A DNA stretch of 64,000 bases, taken from Symsagittifera roscoffensis (lineage: Eukaryota > Xenacoelomorpha > Acoela > Convolutidae). Positions 1 through 12,851 of the stretch are shown here, one piece after another. The first letter of the stretch is position 1. Each line of letters starts with the position of its first letter. The notes below the pieces were generated by a model. The model was not told the origin of the DNA, searched no databases, and saw nothing but the letters and a program-made list of their open reading frames with translations. A program made the position numbers and the translations under genes. The stretch is taken from assembly GCF_963678635.1 (NCBI RefSeq), contig NC_087070.1, positions 39,074,600 through 39,138,599 of the forward strand, written 5' to 3'.

Positions 1-534
1 TGCTTATAGGCCCGCATCCACTATTTCTGCTCTTGTAATTTTCTGGGATCGTTTGATAGCTTCTTCGCCTTGGGCTCTCTATTCAGGGAAAAGAACTGAT
101 ATAAGTTCAAGCTCACGTTTTTCGTTGATTCTTTCTACAGTATCGACTGCTTTAGTGTTATTTCTCCTTAATAACCCACTTCCATCTCGTGGTTATTCCA
201 TTACGATGGGCAAGCAGCGGACTCTTGAAACCTCCGGCCCTATTTCTGCCAAGATCTGACGATGATCCTTTTGAAGTTTCTTCATATGGTTTTTCAACAA
301 GACATATATGACATATAGCAAAGAAGTCATCATCTACCTGATTCATGAGACAAATCGTATACGGCTCCAGATGTGCTTCATTTCATCAGTTAAGCGAATA
401 CCTTGCAGGCAGTCTCAAAAAACTCAAGGCTCCTGGTATAGTCAACTGCATGTATCGCCTCCACGGTTGGTGCTTTCGAGTCTCGGTATTTCTTCACGTC
501 ATCCACAATCCCTTGCAGTGGTAGCTTCCATTTC
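1..534 (-). repeat. Partial 991-bp array unit at window edge
   Basis: This stretch matches about 4,492-5,025 and 9,452-9,985 almost base for base. It is therefore the right-hand half of one more 991-bp array unit, cut by the window edge. It carries the 62-codon minus-strand ORF (158-346) found in the other units. As in the last unit of the main array, it runs directly into retroelement body sequence at about 535. The window therefore begins inside a second array, separate from the one at 4,042-9,986. Confidence 0.9.
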
Positions 535-3098
535 AATACGAAGACGGTCACCTTTTGTTGATGATCTGGTAGCGATATCGCCCGAATTTCCTCAACGTCC
601 CCTATCAAGCAGAGGTTGGACTTCTCGTGATAGTACACGGTCTGTGAAACACAATGACATGGTTAGTTTCCATGTGTCAAGATAATATTCAGGAGATTGC
701 GCTCTACACAAGCCTCGAGCAAAGAATTGAACTCCATCATCTTCGAGTGTACCGAATCTTTCTTATCCACAGCCGGGGCGTTATTGAGTACTTTACGTTC
801 GTACTTTGTTTTTCAAAGTCGCTAGAATTCTTTTTCTCCAGACTCAAGAGCTCTTCTCCCCAGATGTTACTCAATTACTCTACCCTGAGTCCTGACACTG
901 CTCCCCACACTTTCTAAAGCAAGTGGTGTGAGTGATGTGATTTTTCTGCCAGTCTTATACACTCGGTTACTGAGAAGGCATTATCAATCATCACCCTCTG
1001 GCTAGACGCTTCCACCTTTGACTTTTGTAATCGATAATGGCTCCCATTTGCGCTGACCGATCTCATCAAGGACTTCGCACACATCGGCAGGCTATAGGCC
1101 TCACTCACCGGGAATCCCATATCTGCTTCCAAGCCTGCCTTCCATCCCTTGGTATGTTTCTGAATCATTTGCAGGCCAGGATTCTAGGCCAGGATTCCAC
1201 ACTCAGCGCCGTGACTACATGATAGTCGGATGCTAGCCTTTCCAGCGACTCTAGACATCAAGTTCTTGAGAAAAATCATAGTGCCGTTGCCAACTTCACC
1301 GTGGTACTCGCACACAAAACAGCTACGAATTGCACCTCATTCTTCTCTTTCACTGCAATGTCACCAAATCACGAGGCCAATTTTTTTCTCTGAAACGAAT
1401 GAAATCTCACGCATGATCGTTAGTCACAAGAGCGTTCTCCGCCTCTTGTTGCCACATGGAGGCAAAAGTCTGACTCCATCTCCTTTCTCAATCCCAGCGT
1501 TCTGGTATACATTTAAGATAATACTCGAGACCCTGTTCTCCAATGCCCTAATTTTTGTCGCTTTCCAGTATCAAGCCCGGATCACCGCGTCAGGTATTAC
1601 TGACATGATCCACCTCAAGAAACAAGTAGCGTCCTTCCTCCTCGCAAGACTTGGCCCGGAGTCATCTCGAGCAACATGTTGCATCATCAATTGGTACATA
1701 TGTAGGCAGTTGTCGCCCAACTTCAACTTATCACATGACTTCAGATCCTCCAATGCAACTCCGGTCAAGCACAACTGACTGAAAAAGATTCGCCATCAGA
1801 GGCTGAGTGGATGAGGGTGCACTCATTTTGTTCTCAAAGTACTCCAGCAGTAGTTTTTCCCACGTTCGCCCTAAATGACTCCGCAGCGCTCTGATGTTGA
1901 CTTGAGACCCAATCCTTGCCGACATCCACCTCCCACATTTGTCCACTGGTTTATCCTCTCTATATTTTTACCCTCTGTGGCTGAAAGTCCTCTTCTGTCT
2001 CAGGACCAGGTGAAGTTTCCATATCGGCGACCACCTCCACTAATTTCCTAGATGTCGAGTTGTCTTTGTAAGCTGCAGTCTTCCATCTTGCCAAAACCAT
2101 CGGAGGTGTCTATTTCAGGTTCGCCTCTGACACCGCCTCCGTTGAAAGACTACCTTTCTCCATCTCTCGCTCATCACCGAAGCAGCCTCCTTCTTTTGAC
2201 CCTCTTCTTCCGACTTCTGCCTTCCCTATTCCATTGTCTCAAGCACCTTTCTTTTTCATTTTGAGCCTTAGGTATAATAATATTTTTAGCTATAATTATA
2301 GGTTTATCTTCATCACTCATTTTGGTCTTAACTATTTAACTTTCACGTTCTTTTTAAAGCAGAGCTGTTTTTACAGGATCTCGGTTCAGTGTTCGGCCTC
2401 GTTTCCCAGAAAAGAATCGTTTTGCTAATTAATTCTTCTCTCGCCTCCTTGTCTAGTCCAGTTCCCATCGGAATGGGTTCTCCAAACTCCACCACTATTT
2501 CCCACTTTTCCTCCTTGATTTCCTCTGCATCCACTCTCCTTTCCACCTTCTGACTAAACTCCGTCAAGAACTTTTGCCATACTTTCGGATCCAGAGTACT
2601 CAAGAACTTTGTTTGAATTCCCTCGAATGTGTTTTTCTCATTAATGTCAACACTCATGAATACCATGCCCATGTCTACTGGTTGACTCCCAAGCTGTAAC
2701 TCTAGAATTTTTCGAGAGGTTCCCAAAGTTGGTGTTGCCGTATCTGGCCAATCTTCTCCGCTCAATTCCTGCAGAAAAACTCGCGTTGTGCCAGGGCTGT
2801 AGCTCCCTGCAATCATTTCTTCAGCTGGGCTCGCTCTTGTGTTCATATCCTCCTCGGGTTCACTGAGAACTTTTTCTTTTTTTCCTTTCTCTCTTTTTTG
2901 GTCGCTTCAGAGTTGTCGCTTCAAACCTTTGAACCTTTTCTCTCCTGGGAGATTTCTTTTATCTCCAAGAGTGTCAATTGACAGAGGTGATGGCGTGATT
3001 GGGTTTGAACTTTTGTACTCCGTGAGGGGCAAATAAAGAGCGCAAGCCGCATCTAGCCTACGTCCCTCATGTTGTAGCTCCACCTCTACCTCACGTTC
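535..3098 (-). mobile_element. Retroelement body A, truncated copy of the post-pol tail
   Basis: This minus-strand segment is colinear with 9,987-12,665 and very similar to it. Relative to body B it lacks about 180 bp near 1,880, and it carries about 35 bp near 830 that body B lacks. It holds broken versions of the same ORFs, including a 167-codon piece at 2,343-2,846 and pieces at 1,571-1,774 and 1,731-1,946. Similarity to body B stops abruptly at about 3,098, while body B continues upstream through pol. Body A is thus a truncated tail in the same orientation as body B. Whether it is a separate insertion or the product of unequal exchange through the array cannot be decided here. Confidence 0.85.
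2343..2846 (-). pseudogene. Tail ORF fragment of body A
   Basis: This open stretch of 167 codons closely matches the 198-codon stretch at 11,918-12,514 in body B. It is acidic and hydrophilic, and no known domain is recognised. Keeping such a long open frame in both copies, while neighbouring frames are broken, suggests that this is the true coding frame of an element protein. Its first part is cut off from the lysine/arginine-rich leader seen in body B. The function is unknown. Confidence 0.6.
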
Positions 3099-4041
3099 CA
3101 AAATACTGAATTCATGGCTGGGTCTCAGTATCCCCAGGCCACAAGGTCACCCCTAAAAACGGGGTAGATACATTATCCTTATTAAGTTACCATACTAGTA
3201 TTGGTTCTGTACATTAGAGAAAATCACCCTATCCATCGGAGATAGGTCGACCTTTTCTTTAAGCCTTAGCTTCTCATAGCCTGAAACTGACAATAGATGT
3301 TAATAATTTAAATTCAGGACATCTCCAGAAGCTAAGAGTTATTAAAACAACAATTCAGAAGTGCATCTCCAGACTCTTCCAATTTCTTCAAAATTCCTGA
3401 AGAGAGGTCTTCTTCACGACCACGAAGGGTTGTCGTCTTCACTCTGGGCCGTCCGGATTGGTTAAATTCTTCCGGTAACGATTGTATCAGCACAACTGTT
3501 ACAATCCGGAAGGTTTCTAGTTTTCTCGATAGTTATCTCTCTTGATGTCATCGCAATTTTTCTCGCTTATGGTGGTTCTTGTTTTATGCTAGCGAAAATT
3601 TTGGTTCTCATTTTCGCTATTTTTTAGTTGTCGCGAAAATAAAAAAGGTAGACGTGTTTTTCTTTTCGAACGAAATTTTAAAAACAAGCATGTCAACTAA
3701 AAATGGCTTTTCCCAATCCGTTGTTTTTGTCAAATAAGACAGTTACTCATCAAAACTGTTCTTCTGTACAGTCAAACCACTTAAAATAGCACAGAGAAAC
3801 AATTTTACTCTGGAATAATTTTTGGTCATTTTTCCCGCAGTTTTGATTCGAGTCTTCTGATTTCATTCACTTCTGATATCAATTGCCGCGATAAACCTAA
3901 GCGTGACATGGTCGATGCTAATTTTCAAAAGTAACTGTTTCCCTCAAAACCAAGTCAAACTTCAGAATATGACCGACTGGCACATACTCCCCAAAATCAA
4001 TAGTCAGTTAGTCTTCAGAATATTGATTGTGTCTCAAGATA
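3099..4041. other. Unassigned AT-rich spacer between body A and the array
   Basis: No ORF, RNA gene or similarity to the rest of the window is seen. It lies exactly where an LTR or the 3' end of an element could sit. However, no matching copy is found near 24.7-25.2 kb, the other expected end, and no clear TG...CA termini or target-site duplication were found. Its identity is open. Confidence 0.4.
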
Positions 4042-4651
4042 CAGTGCCAGTGGTCATTTACGGAAGTTTATAGCAGACTCAACTTTAGCTAATTGCCAAA
4101 ACTCACGGCCATGAAAAATAGACATTCTAAAAGTAAACAACGATAAAAATTGACATCCAACTGCACCCTGGATTTCAGCATTATAAGCCATTTAACATTT
4201 TTTTTACTCAGCCAAGTCAGAAATTTGTCATGCAGATGTTTTTGATATATGAATCAATATAGTGAAATAGATAACAATAGTTTGTGAGTTAAAATCTATT
4301 TTTTACTCCCTCAGATTTCATCTGAAATCACGCTCAAGCCCCAATACCTTTCCCTGCTCACGACTCAAGAGTCCACTCAGAGTATCCGACCTAACTCGTC
4401 TACATTGATTTTGAAGTACTGGGTCCAGATGCGCTCGACACTGCGATCTGCCTTGTCAATTCTTCTTTTCACGATTCCTTCCCATGCCTTCAGTTGCTTA
4501 TAGGCCCGCATCCACTAGTTCTGCTCTTGTAATTTTCTGGGATGGTTTGATAGCGTCTTCGCCTTGGGCTCTCTATTCAGGGAAAAGAACTGATGTAAAA
4601 TCAAGCTCACGTTTTTCGTTAATTCTTTCTACAGTATCGACTGCTTTAGTG

Positions 4652-4840
4652 TTATTTCTCCTTAATAACCCACTTCCATCTCGTGGTTATTCCATTACGA
4701 TGGGCAAGCAGCGGACTCTTAAAACCTCCGGCCCTATTTCTGCCAAGATCTGACGATGTTTCTTTTGAAGTTTCTTCATATGGTTTTTCAACAAGACATA
4801 TATGACATATAGCAAAGAAGTCATCATCTACCTGATTCAT
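4652..4840 (-). pseudogene. 62-codon ORF, array unit 1
   Basis: This is one of the copies of a 62-codon minus-strand ORF that starts MNQVDDDFFAICHIC. A Cys-His-x-Cys cluster lies near its start and a basic, tryptophan-containing end follows. Intact copies also occur at 158-346, 5,643-5,831, 7,625-7,813, 8,619-8,807 and 9,610-9,798. In unit 3 (about 6,640-6,830) a stop interrupts it. Out-of-frame coding-like sequence continues on both sides, so it is more likely an open piece of a longer broken ORF than a separate gene. No function is recognised. Confidence 0.4.
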
Positions 4841-7800
4841 GAGACAAATCGTATACGGCTCCAGATGTGCTTCATTTCATCGGTTTAGCGAATACTTTGC
4901 AGGCAGTCTCAAAAAACTCAAGCCTCCTGGTATAGTCAACCCCATGTATCGCCTCCACTGTTAATGCTTTCGAGTCTCGGTATTTCATCACGTCATCCTC
5001 AATCCATTGCAGCGGTAGCGTCCAATTCAGAAGTCCAGTGCCAGTAGTCATTTACGGAAGCTTATAGCAGACTCAACTTTAGCTAATTGCCAAAACTCAC
5101 GACCATGAAAAATTGACATTCTAAAAGTAAACAACGATAAAAATCTTCATCCAACTGCACCCTGGATTTCAGCATTATAAGCCATTAAAAATTGTTTTTT
5201 AATCAGCCCAGTCAGAAATTTGTCATGCAGATTTTTGATATATGAATAAAATAGTGAAATAGATAACAATAGTTTGTGAGTTAAAATCTATTTTTTATTC
5301 CCTCAGATTTCATCTGAAATCACGCTCAAATCCCAATTCCTCTCCCTGCTTACGACTCAAGAGTCTACTCAGAGTATCCGACCTAACTCGTCCCCTTGCT
5401 TTTGAAGTACTGGGTCCAGATGCGCTCGACACTGTGATCTGCCTTGTCAATTCTTCTTTTCACGATTCCTTCCCATGCCTTCAGTTGCTTATAGGCCCGC
5501 ATCCACTATTTCTGCTCTTGTAATTTTCTGGGATGGTTTGATAGCTTCTTCGCCTTGGGCTCTCTATTCAGGGAAAAAAACTGATGTAAAATCAAGCTCA
5601 CGTTTTTCGTTAATTCTTTCTACAGTATCGACTGCTTTAGTGTTATCTCTCCTTAATAACCCAATTCCATCTCGTGGTTATTCCATTACGATGGGCAAGC
5701 AGCGGACTCTTAAAACCTCCGGCCCTATTTCTGCCAAGATCTGACGATGTTTCTTTTGAAGTTTCTTCATATGGTTTTTCAACAAGACATATATGACATA
5801 TAGCAAAGAAGTCATCATCTACCTGATTCATGAGACAAATTGTATACGGCTCCAGATGTGCTTCATTTCATCGGTTTAGCGAATACCTTGCAGGCAGTCT
5901 CAAAAAACTCAAGCCTCCTGGTATAGTCAACCGCATGTATCGCCTCCACTGTTGGTGCTTTCGAGTCTCGGTATTTCATCACGTCATCTTCAATCCATTG
6001 CAGTGGTAGCGTCCAATTCAGCAGTCCAGTGCCAGGAGTCATTTACGGAAGTTTATAGCAGACTCAACTTTAGCTAATTGCCAAAACTCACGGCCATGAA
6101 AAACTGACATTCTAAAGTAAACAACGATGAAAATTTTCATCCAACTGCACCCTGGATTTCAGCATTATAAGCCAATTAAAATTTTTTTTTAATCACCCCA
6201 GTCAGAAATTTGTCATGCAGATTTTTGATATATGAATAAATATAGTGAAATAGATAACAATAGTTTGTGAGTTAAAATCTATTTTTTATTCCCTCAGATT
6301 TCATCTGAAATCACGCTCAAACCTCATTTCCTTTCCCTGCTCACGACTCAAGAGTCCACTCAGAGTATCCGACCTAACTCGTCCCCCTTGCCTTTAAAGT
6401 ACTGGGTCCAGATGCGCTCGACACTGTGATCTGCCTTGTCAATTCTTCTTTTCACGATTCCTTCCCAAGCCTTCAGTTGGTTGTAGGCCCGCATCCACTA
6501 TTTCTGCTCTTGTAATTTTCTGGGATGGTTTGATAGCTTCTTCGCCTTGGGGTCTCTATTCAGGGAAAAGAACTGATGTAAGTTCAAGCTCACTTTTTCG
6601 TTAATTCTTTCTACAGTACCGACTGCTTTAGTGTTATTTCTCCTTAATAACCCACTTCCATCTCGTGGTTATTCCATTACGATGGGCAAGCAGCGGACTC
6701 GTAAAACCTCCGGCCCTATTTCTGCCAAGGTCTGACGATGTTCCTTTTGAAGTTTCATGTTATGGTTTTTCAACAAGACATATATGACATATAGCAAAGA
6801 AGTCATCATCTATCTGATTCATGAGACAAATTGTATACGGCTCCAGATGTGCTTCAATTTATCGGTTTAGCGAATACCTTGCAGGCTTTCTCAAAAAACT
6901 CAAGCCTCTTGGTATAGTTAACCGCATGTATCGCCTCCACAGTTGGTGCTTTCGAGTCTCGGTATTTCATCACTTCATCCTCAATCCATTGCAGTGGTAG
7001 CGTCCAATTCAGTAGTCCAGTGCCAGTAGTCATTTACTGAAGTTTATAGCAGACTCAACTTTAGCTAATTGCCAAAACTCACGGCCATGAAAAATTGACA
7101 TTTTAAAATTAAACAACGATAAAAATTTTCATCCAACTGCACCCTGGATTTCAGCATTATAAGCCATTAAAAAAATTTTTTAATCAGCCAGTCAGAAATT
7201 GGTCATGCAGATTTTTGATATATGAATAAATATAGTGAAAAAGATAACAATAGTTTGTGAGTTAAAAGCTATTTTTTATTCCCTCAGATTTCATCTGAAA
7301 TCACGCTCAAGCCCCAATTCCTTTCCCTGCTGACGACTCAAATGTACACTCAGAGTATCCGACCTAACTCGTACCCCTTGCCTTTGAAGTACTGGGTCCA
7401 GATGCGCTCGACACTGTGATCTGCCTTGTCAATTCTTCTTTTCACGATTCCTTCCTATGCCTTCAGTTGCGTATAGGCCCGCATCCTCTATTTCTGCTCT
7501 TGTAACTTTCTGGGATGGTTTGATAGCTTCTTTGCCTTGGGCTCTCTATTCAGGGAAAAGAACTGATACAAGTTCAAGCTCACTTTTTTCGTTAATTCTT
7601 TCTACAGTATCGACTGCTTTAGTGTTATTTCTCCTTAATAACCCAATTCCATCTCGTGGTTATTCCATTACGATGGGCAAGCAGCGGACTCTTAAAACCT
7701 CCGGCCCTATTTCTGCCAAGATCTGACGATGATCCTTTTGAAGTTTCTTCATATGGTTTTTCAACAAGACATATATGACATATAGCAAAGAAGTCATCAT

Positions 7801-9609
7801 CTACCTGATTCATGAGACAAATCGTATACGGCTCCAGATGTGGTTCATTTCATCGGTTTAGCGGATACCTTGCAGGCAGTCTAAAAAAACTCAAGCCTCC
7901 TGGTATGGTCAACCGCATGTATCGCCTCCACGGTTGGTGCTTTCGAGTCTCGGTATTTCATCACGTCATCCTCAATCCATTGCAGTGGTAGCGTCCAATT
8001 CATTAGTCCAGTGCCAGTAGTCATTTACGGAAGTTTATAGCAGAGTCAACTTTAGCTAATTGCCAAAACTCACGGCCATGAAAAATTGACATTCTAAAAG
8101 TAAACAACGATAAAAATCTTCATCCAACTGCACCCTGGATTTCAGCATTATAAGCCATTTAAAAATTTTTTTTTTAATCAGCCCAGTCAGAAATTTGTCA
8201 TGCAGATTTTTGATATATGAATAAATATAGTGAAATAGATAACAATAGTTTGTGAGTTAAAATCTATTTTTTATTCCCTCCGATTTCATCTGAAATCACG
8301 CTCAAACCCCATTTCCTTTCCCTGCTCACGACTCAAGAGTCCACTCAGAGTATTCGACCTAACTCGTCCCCCTTGCCTTTGAAGTACTGGGTCCAGATGC
8401 GCTCGACACTGTGATCTGCCTTGTAAATTCTTCTTTTCACGATTCCTTCCCAAGCCTTCAGTTGCTTATAGGCCCGCATCCATTATTTCTGCTCTTGTAA
8501 TTTTCTGGGATTTTTTGATAGCTTCTTCGCCTTGGGCTCTCTATTCAGGGAAAAGAACTGATGTAAATTCAAGCTCACTTTTTCGTTAATTCTTTCTACA
8601 GTATCGACTGCTTTAGTGTTATTTCTCCTTAATAACCCACTTCCATCTCGTGGTTATTCCATTACGATGGGCAAGCAGCGGACTCTTAAAACCTCCGGCC
8701 CTATTTCTGCCAAGACCTGACGATGTTCCTTTTGAAGTTTCTTCATATGGTTTTTCAACAAGACATATATGACATATAGCAAAGAAGTCATCATCTACCT
8801 GATTCATGAGACGAATTGTATACGGCTCCAGATGTGCTTCAATTCATCGGTTTAGCGAATACCTTGCAGGCTTTCTCAAAAAACTCAAGCCTCCTGGTAT
8901 AGTCAACCGCATGTATCGCCTCCACGGTTGGTGCTTTCGAGTCTAGGTATTTCATCACGTCATTCTCAATCCATTGCAGTGGTAGCGTCCAATTCAGTAG
9001 TCCAGTGCCAGTAGTGATTTACGGAAGTTTATAGCAGACTCAACTTTAGCTAATTGAAAAAACTCACGGCCATGAAAAATTGACAATCTAAAAGTAAACA
9101 ACGATAAAAATCTTCATCCAACTGCACCCTGGATTTCAGCATTATAAGCCATTAAAAATTTTTTTTAAATCAGCCAGTAAGAAATTGGTCATGCAGATTT
9201 TTGATATATCAATAAATATGGTGAAAAAGTTAACAATTGTTTGTGAGTTAAAATCTATTTTTTATTCCCTCAGATTTCATCTGAAATCACGCTCAAACCC
9301 CATTTCCTTTCCCTGCTCACGACTCAAGAGTCCACTCAGAGTATCCGACCTAACTCGTCCCCCTTGCCTTTGAAGTACTGGGTCCAGATGCGCTCGACAC
9401 TGTGATCTGCCTTGTCAATTCTTCTTTTCACTATTCCTTCCCATGCCTTCAGTTGCTATAGGCCCGCATCCACTATTTTTGCTCTTGTAATTTTCTGGGA
9501 TGGTTTGATAGCTTCTTCGCCTTGGGCTCTCTATTCAGGGAAAAGAACTGATGTAAGTTCGAGCTCACGTTTTTCGCTAATTCTTTCTACAGTATCGACT
9601 GCTTTAGTG

Positions 9610-9798
9610 TTATTTCTCCTGAATAACCCACTTCCATCTCGTGGTTATTCCATTACGATGGGCAAGCAGCGGACTCTTAAAACCTCCGGCCCTATTTCTG
9701 CCAAGATCTGACGATAATCCTTTTGAAGTTTCTTCATATGGTTTTTCAACAAGACATATATGACATATAGCAAAGAAGTCATCATCTACCTGATTCAT
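9610..9798 (-). pseudogene. 62-codon ORF, last array unit
   Basis: This copy belongs to the unit joined to body B. Just upstream on the minus strand (about 9,850-9,985) lies a coding-like stretch with the sequence DSKAPTVEAIHAVDYTR. The same stretch is open in body A at 390-638. The unit thus seems to contain the C-terminal part of an element protein, now split by frameshifts. The family is not recognised. Confidence 0.4.
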
Positions 9799-9986
9799 GA
9801 GACAAATCGTATACGGCTCCAGATGTGCTTCATTTCATCGGTTTAGCGAATACCTTGCAGGCAGTCTAAAAAAACTCAAGCCTCCTGGTATAGTCAACCG
9901 CATGTATCGCCTCCACGGTTGGTGCTTTCGAGTCTTGGTATTTCATCACGTCATCCTCAATCCATTGCAGTGGTAGCGTCCAATTC

Positions 9987-11850
9987 ACTACAAAGACGGT
10001 CACCTTTTGTTGATGATCTGGTAACTATATCGCCCGAATTTCCTCAACGTCCCCTAACAAGCAGAGGTTAGACTTCTCGGGATACTACACGGTCTGTGAA
10101 ACACAATGACTCGGTTAGTATCCATGTGTCAAGTTAATATTCAGGAGATTGCGCTCTACACAAGCCTCGAGCAAAGAATCGAACTCCATCATCTTCGAGT
10201 GTACCGAATCTTTCTTATCCACAGCCGGGGCGTTATTGAGTAATTTACCGTTCGTACTCTGAATTCTCTTCTCCCCAGGTGTTACTCAATTACTCTACCC
10301 TTAGTCCTGACACTGCTCCCCACACTTTCTAAAGCAACTGGTGTGAGTGATGTGATATTTCTGCCAGTCTTGTACACTCGGGTACTGAGAAGGCCTTATC
10401 AATCATCACCCTCTGGCTAGAGGCATTCCACCTTTGACTTTTGTAATCGATAATGGCTCCCGTTTGCGCTGACCGATCCCATCAGGGACTTCGCACACAT
10501 CGGCAGGCTATAGGCCTCACTCACCAGAAATCCCATATCTGCTTCCAAGCATACCTTCCATCCCTTGGTATGTTTCTGAATCATTTGCAGGCCAGGATTT
10601 TAGGCCAGGATTCCACACTCAGCGCCGTGACTATATGATAGTCGGATGCTAGCCTTTCCAGCGACTCTAGACATCAAGTTCTTGAGAAAAATCATAGTGC
10701 CGTTGCCAACTTCACCGTGGTACTCGCACAAAAAACAGCTACTACGAATTGCACTTCATTCTTCTCTTTCACTGCAATGTCACCAAATCACGTGGCCAAA
10801 TTTTTTCTCTGAAACGACTGAATTCTCACGCATGATCGTTATTCACAAGAGTGTTCTCCGCCTCTTGTTGCCAGATGGAGGCAAAAGCCCGACTCCATCT
10901 CCTTTCTCAATCCCAGCGTTTTGATACACGTTTAAGATAATGCTCGAGACCCTGTTCTCCAATGCCCTAATTTTTGTCGGTTTCCGGTAGCAAGCCCGGA
11001 TCACCGCGTCAGGTATCACTGACATGATCCACCTCAAGAAACAAGCAGCGTCCTTCCTCCTTGGAGGACTTAGCCCGGAGTCATCTCGAGCAACATGTTG
11101 CATCATCAATTGGGTTATATGTAGGCAATTGTCGCCCAACTTCAACTTATCACATGACTTTAGATCCTCCAATGCAACTCCGGTCAAGCACAACGGACTG
11201 AAAAAGATTCGCCATCAGAGGCTGAGCGGATGAGGGTGCACTCATTTTGTTCTCAAAGTACTCCAGCAGTAGTTTTTCCCACATTCGCCCTAAATGACTC
11301 CTCAGCTCCAGTTTGTTCACCTCTGCTTTCTGCTGCGTGGCCCAACTCCGGCGATTTCTGAATATTCCACAATCGAGCTTCTTGAGACAATTCTCTAGCT
11401 CCCTTATTGTTTCCGGGCTATCTACCAAAAACGATCCTTTCTCGAGGGGATCTTTCGATATTTGTTGTCCGACGCTCTGATGTTGACTTGAGACCCAATC
11501 CTTGCCGACATGCACCTCCCACATTTGTCCACTGGTTTATCCTCTCTATATTTTTACCCTCTGTGGCTGAAAGTCCTCTTCTGTCACAGGACCAGGTGAA
11601 GTTTCCATATCGGCGACCACCTCCACTAATTTCCCAGATAACGAGTTGTCTTTGTAAGCTGCAGTCTTCCATCTTGCAAAACCATCGGAGGTGTCTTTTT
11701 CAGGTTCGCCTCTGACACCGCCTCCGTTGAAAGACTACCTTTCTCCATTTCTCGCTCATCACCGAAGCAGCCTCCTTTTCTTGACCCTCTTCTTCCGACT
11801 TCTGCCTTCCCTATTCCATTGTCTCAAGCACCTTTTTTTTTATATTTTGA
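9987..11850 (-). pseudogene. Last post-pol ORF of body B
   Basis: Open stretches at 11,150-11,524 (124 codons) and 10,843-11,193 (116 codons) are consecutive pieces of one protein separated by a frameshift. The first contains LLLEYFENKMSAPSS, and the second contains DAVIRACYRKPTKIRALENR. Body A has matching pieces. The ORF probably starts near 11,840, just after an AT-rich gap of about 90 bp (11,835-11,935) that separates it from the preceding ORF and is also present in body A at 2,260-2,350. A coding-like acidic leader lies at 11,600-11,840 with frame shifts. The product is unrecognised. Confidence 0.5.
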
Positions 11851-11917
11851 GCCTTAGGTATAATAATATTTTTAGCTATAATTATAGGTTAATCTTCATC
11901 ACTCATTTTGGTCTTAA

Positions 11918-12851
11918 CTATTTAACTTTCACGTTCCTTTTTAAAGTAGAGCTGTTTTTACAGGATCTCGGTTCAGTGTTCGGCCTCGTTTCGCAGAAAA
12001 GAATCGTTTTGCTAATTAATTCTTCTCTCGCCTCCTTGTCTAGTCCAGTTCCCATCGGAATGGGCTCTCCGAACTCCACCACTATTTCCCACTTTTCCTC
12101 CTTGATTTCCTCTGCATCCACTCTCCTTTCCACCTTCTGACTAAACTCCGTCAAGAATTTTTGCCATACTTTCGTATCCAGAGTACTCAAGAATTTTGTT
12201 TGAATTCCCTCGAATGTGTTTTTCTCATTAATGTCACCACTCATGAATACCATGCCCATGTCTACTGGTTGACTCCCAAGCTGTAACTCTAGAGTTTTTC
12301 GAGAGGATCCCAAAGTTGGCGTCGCCGTATCTGGCCACTCTTCTCCGCTCAATTCCTGCAGAAAAACTCGCGTTGTGCCAGGGCTGTAGCTCCCTGCAAT
12401 CATTTCTTCAGCTGGGCTCGCTCTTGTGTACATATCCTCCTCGGGTTCACTGAGAACTTTTTCTTTTTTCCTTTCTCTCTTTTTTGGTTGCTTCAGAGTT
12501 GTCGCTTTAAACATTTGAACATTTTCTCTCCTGGGAGATTTCTTTTATCTCCAAGAGTGTCAATTGACAGAGGTGATGGGTGATTGGGTTTGAACTTTTG
12601 TACTCCGTGAGGGGCAAATAAAGAGCGCAAGCCGCATCTAGCCTACGTCCCTCATGTTGTAGCTTCACCTCCACCTCACGTGCCAGATGCTTCATCGTGC
12701 TGCATATCGATTCTACCTTCAGGCCCAAGTGCCCTTCTTCCACTATTATCCGGCCGTCATCATATACTGGGTCTTTCTTTTCAAAACCGGCCTTCTCAAG
12801 CACTTTGTTCACGTCACGCACATCGAACCTCGTTGGCATTGACTCCCTCAT
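11918..12851 (-). pseudogene. Post-pol ORF of ~300 codons, body B
   Basis: Two overlapping open stretches, 12,507-12,851 (114 codons) and 11,918-12,514 (198 codons), are joined by one frameshift. The order is an N-terminal part beginning MRESMPTRFDVRDVNKVLEK, then a short lysine/arginine-rich segment (KKRERKKEK), then an acidic region. The protein ends in AT-rich DNA, so this looks like the natural 3' end of an ORF. The downstream two-thirds is duplicated in body A. No signal peptide, membrane segment or known domain is seen. An element structural or accessory protein is possible but unproven. Confidence 0.55.

Larger units (their letters stand above)
4042..9986 (-). repeat. Tandem array of six ~991-bp units
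   Basis: Six head-to-tail units begin at 4,042, 5,036, 6,027, 7,018, 8,009 and 9,003, with lengths of 984-994 bp and only scattered differences. The right part of each unit is minus-strand sequence that looks like former coding DNA and continues the frame of the element body. The left third is AT-rich and non-coding. The last unit passes directly into body B at about 9,987. The array therefore looks like repeated amplification of the element's 3' coding end plus its downstream non-coding region, rather than an unrelated satellite. Unequal exchange is the simplest explanation. Confidence 0.95.

Noticed and set aside
3099-4041. Calling this spacer an LTR
   Set aside because: There is no second copy, no clear TG...CA ends, no primer-binding site and no target-site duplication.
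4484-9711. Plus-strand ORFs of 89-99 codons repeated in the array units
   Set aside because: They lie antisense to the minus-strand coding-like frame, which continues the body ORF across the unit. Their repetition simply follows the array.
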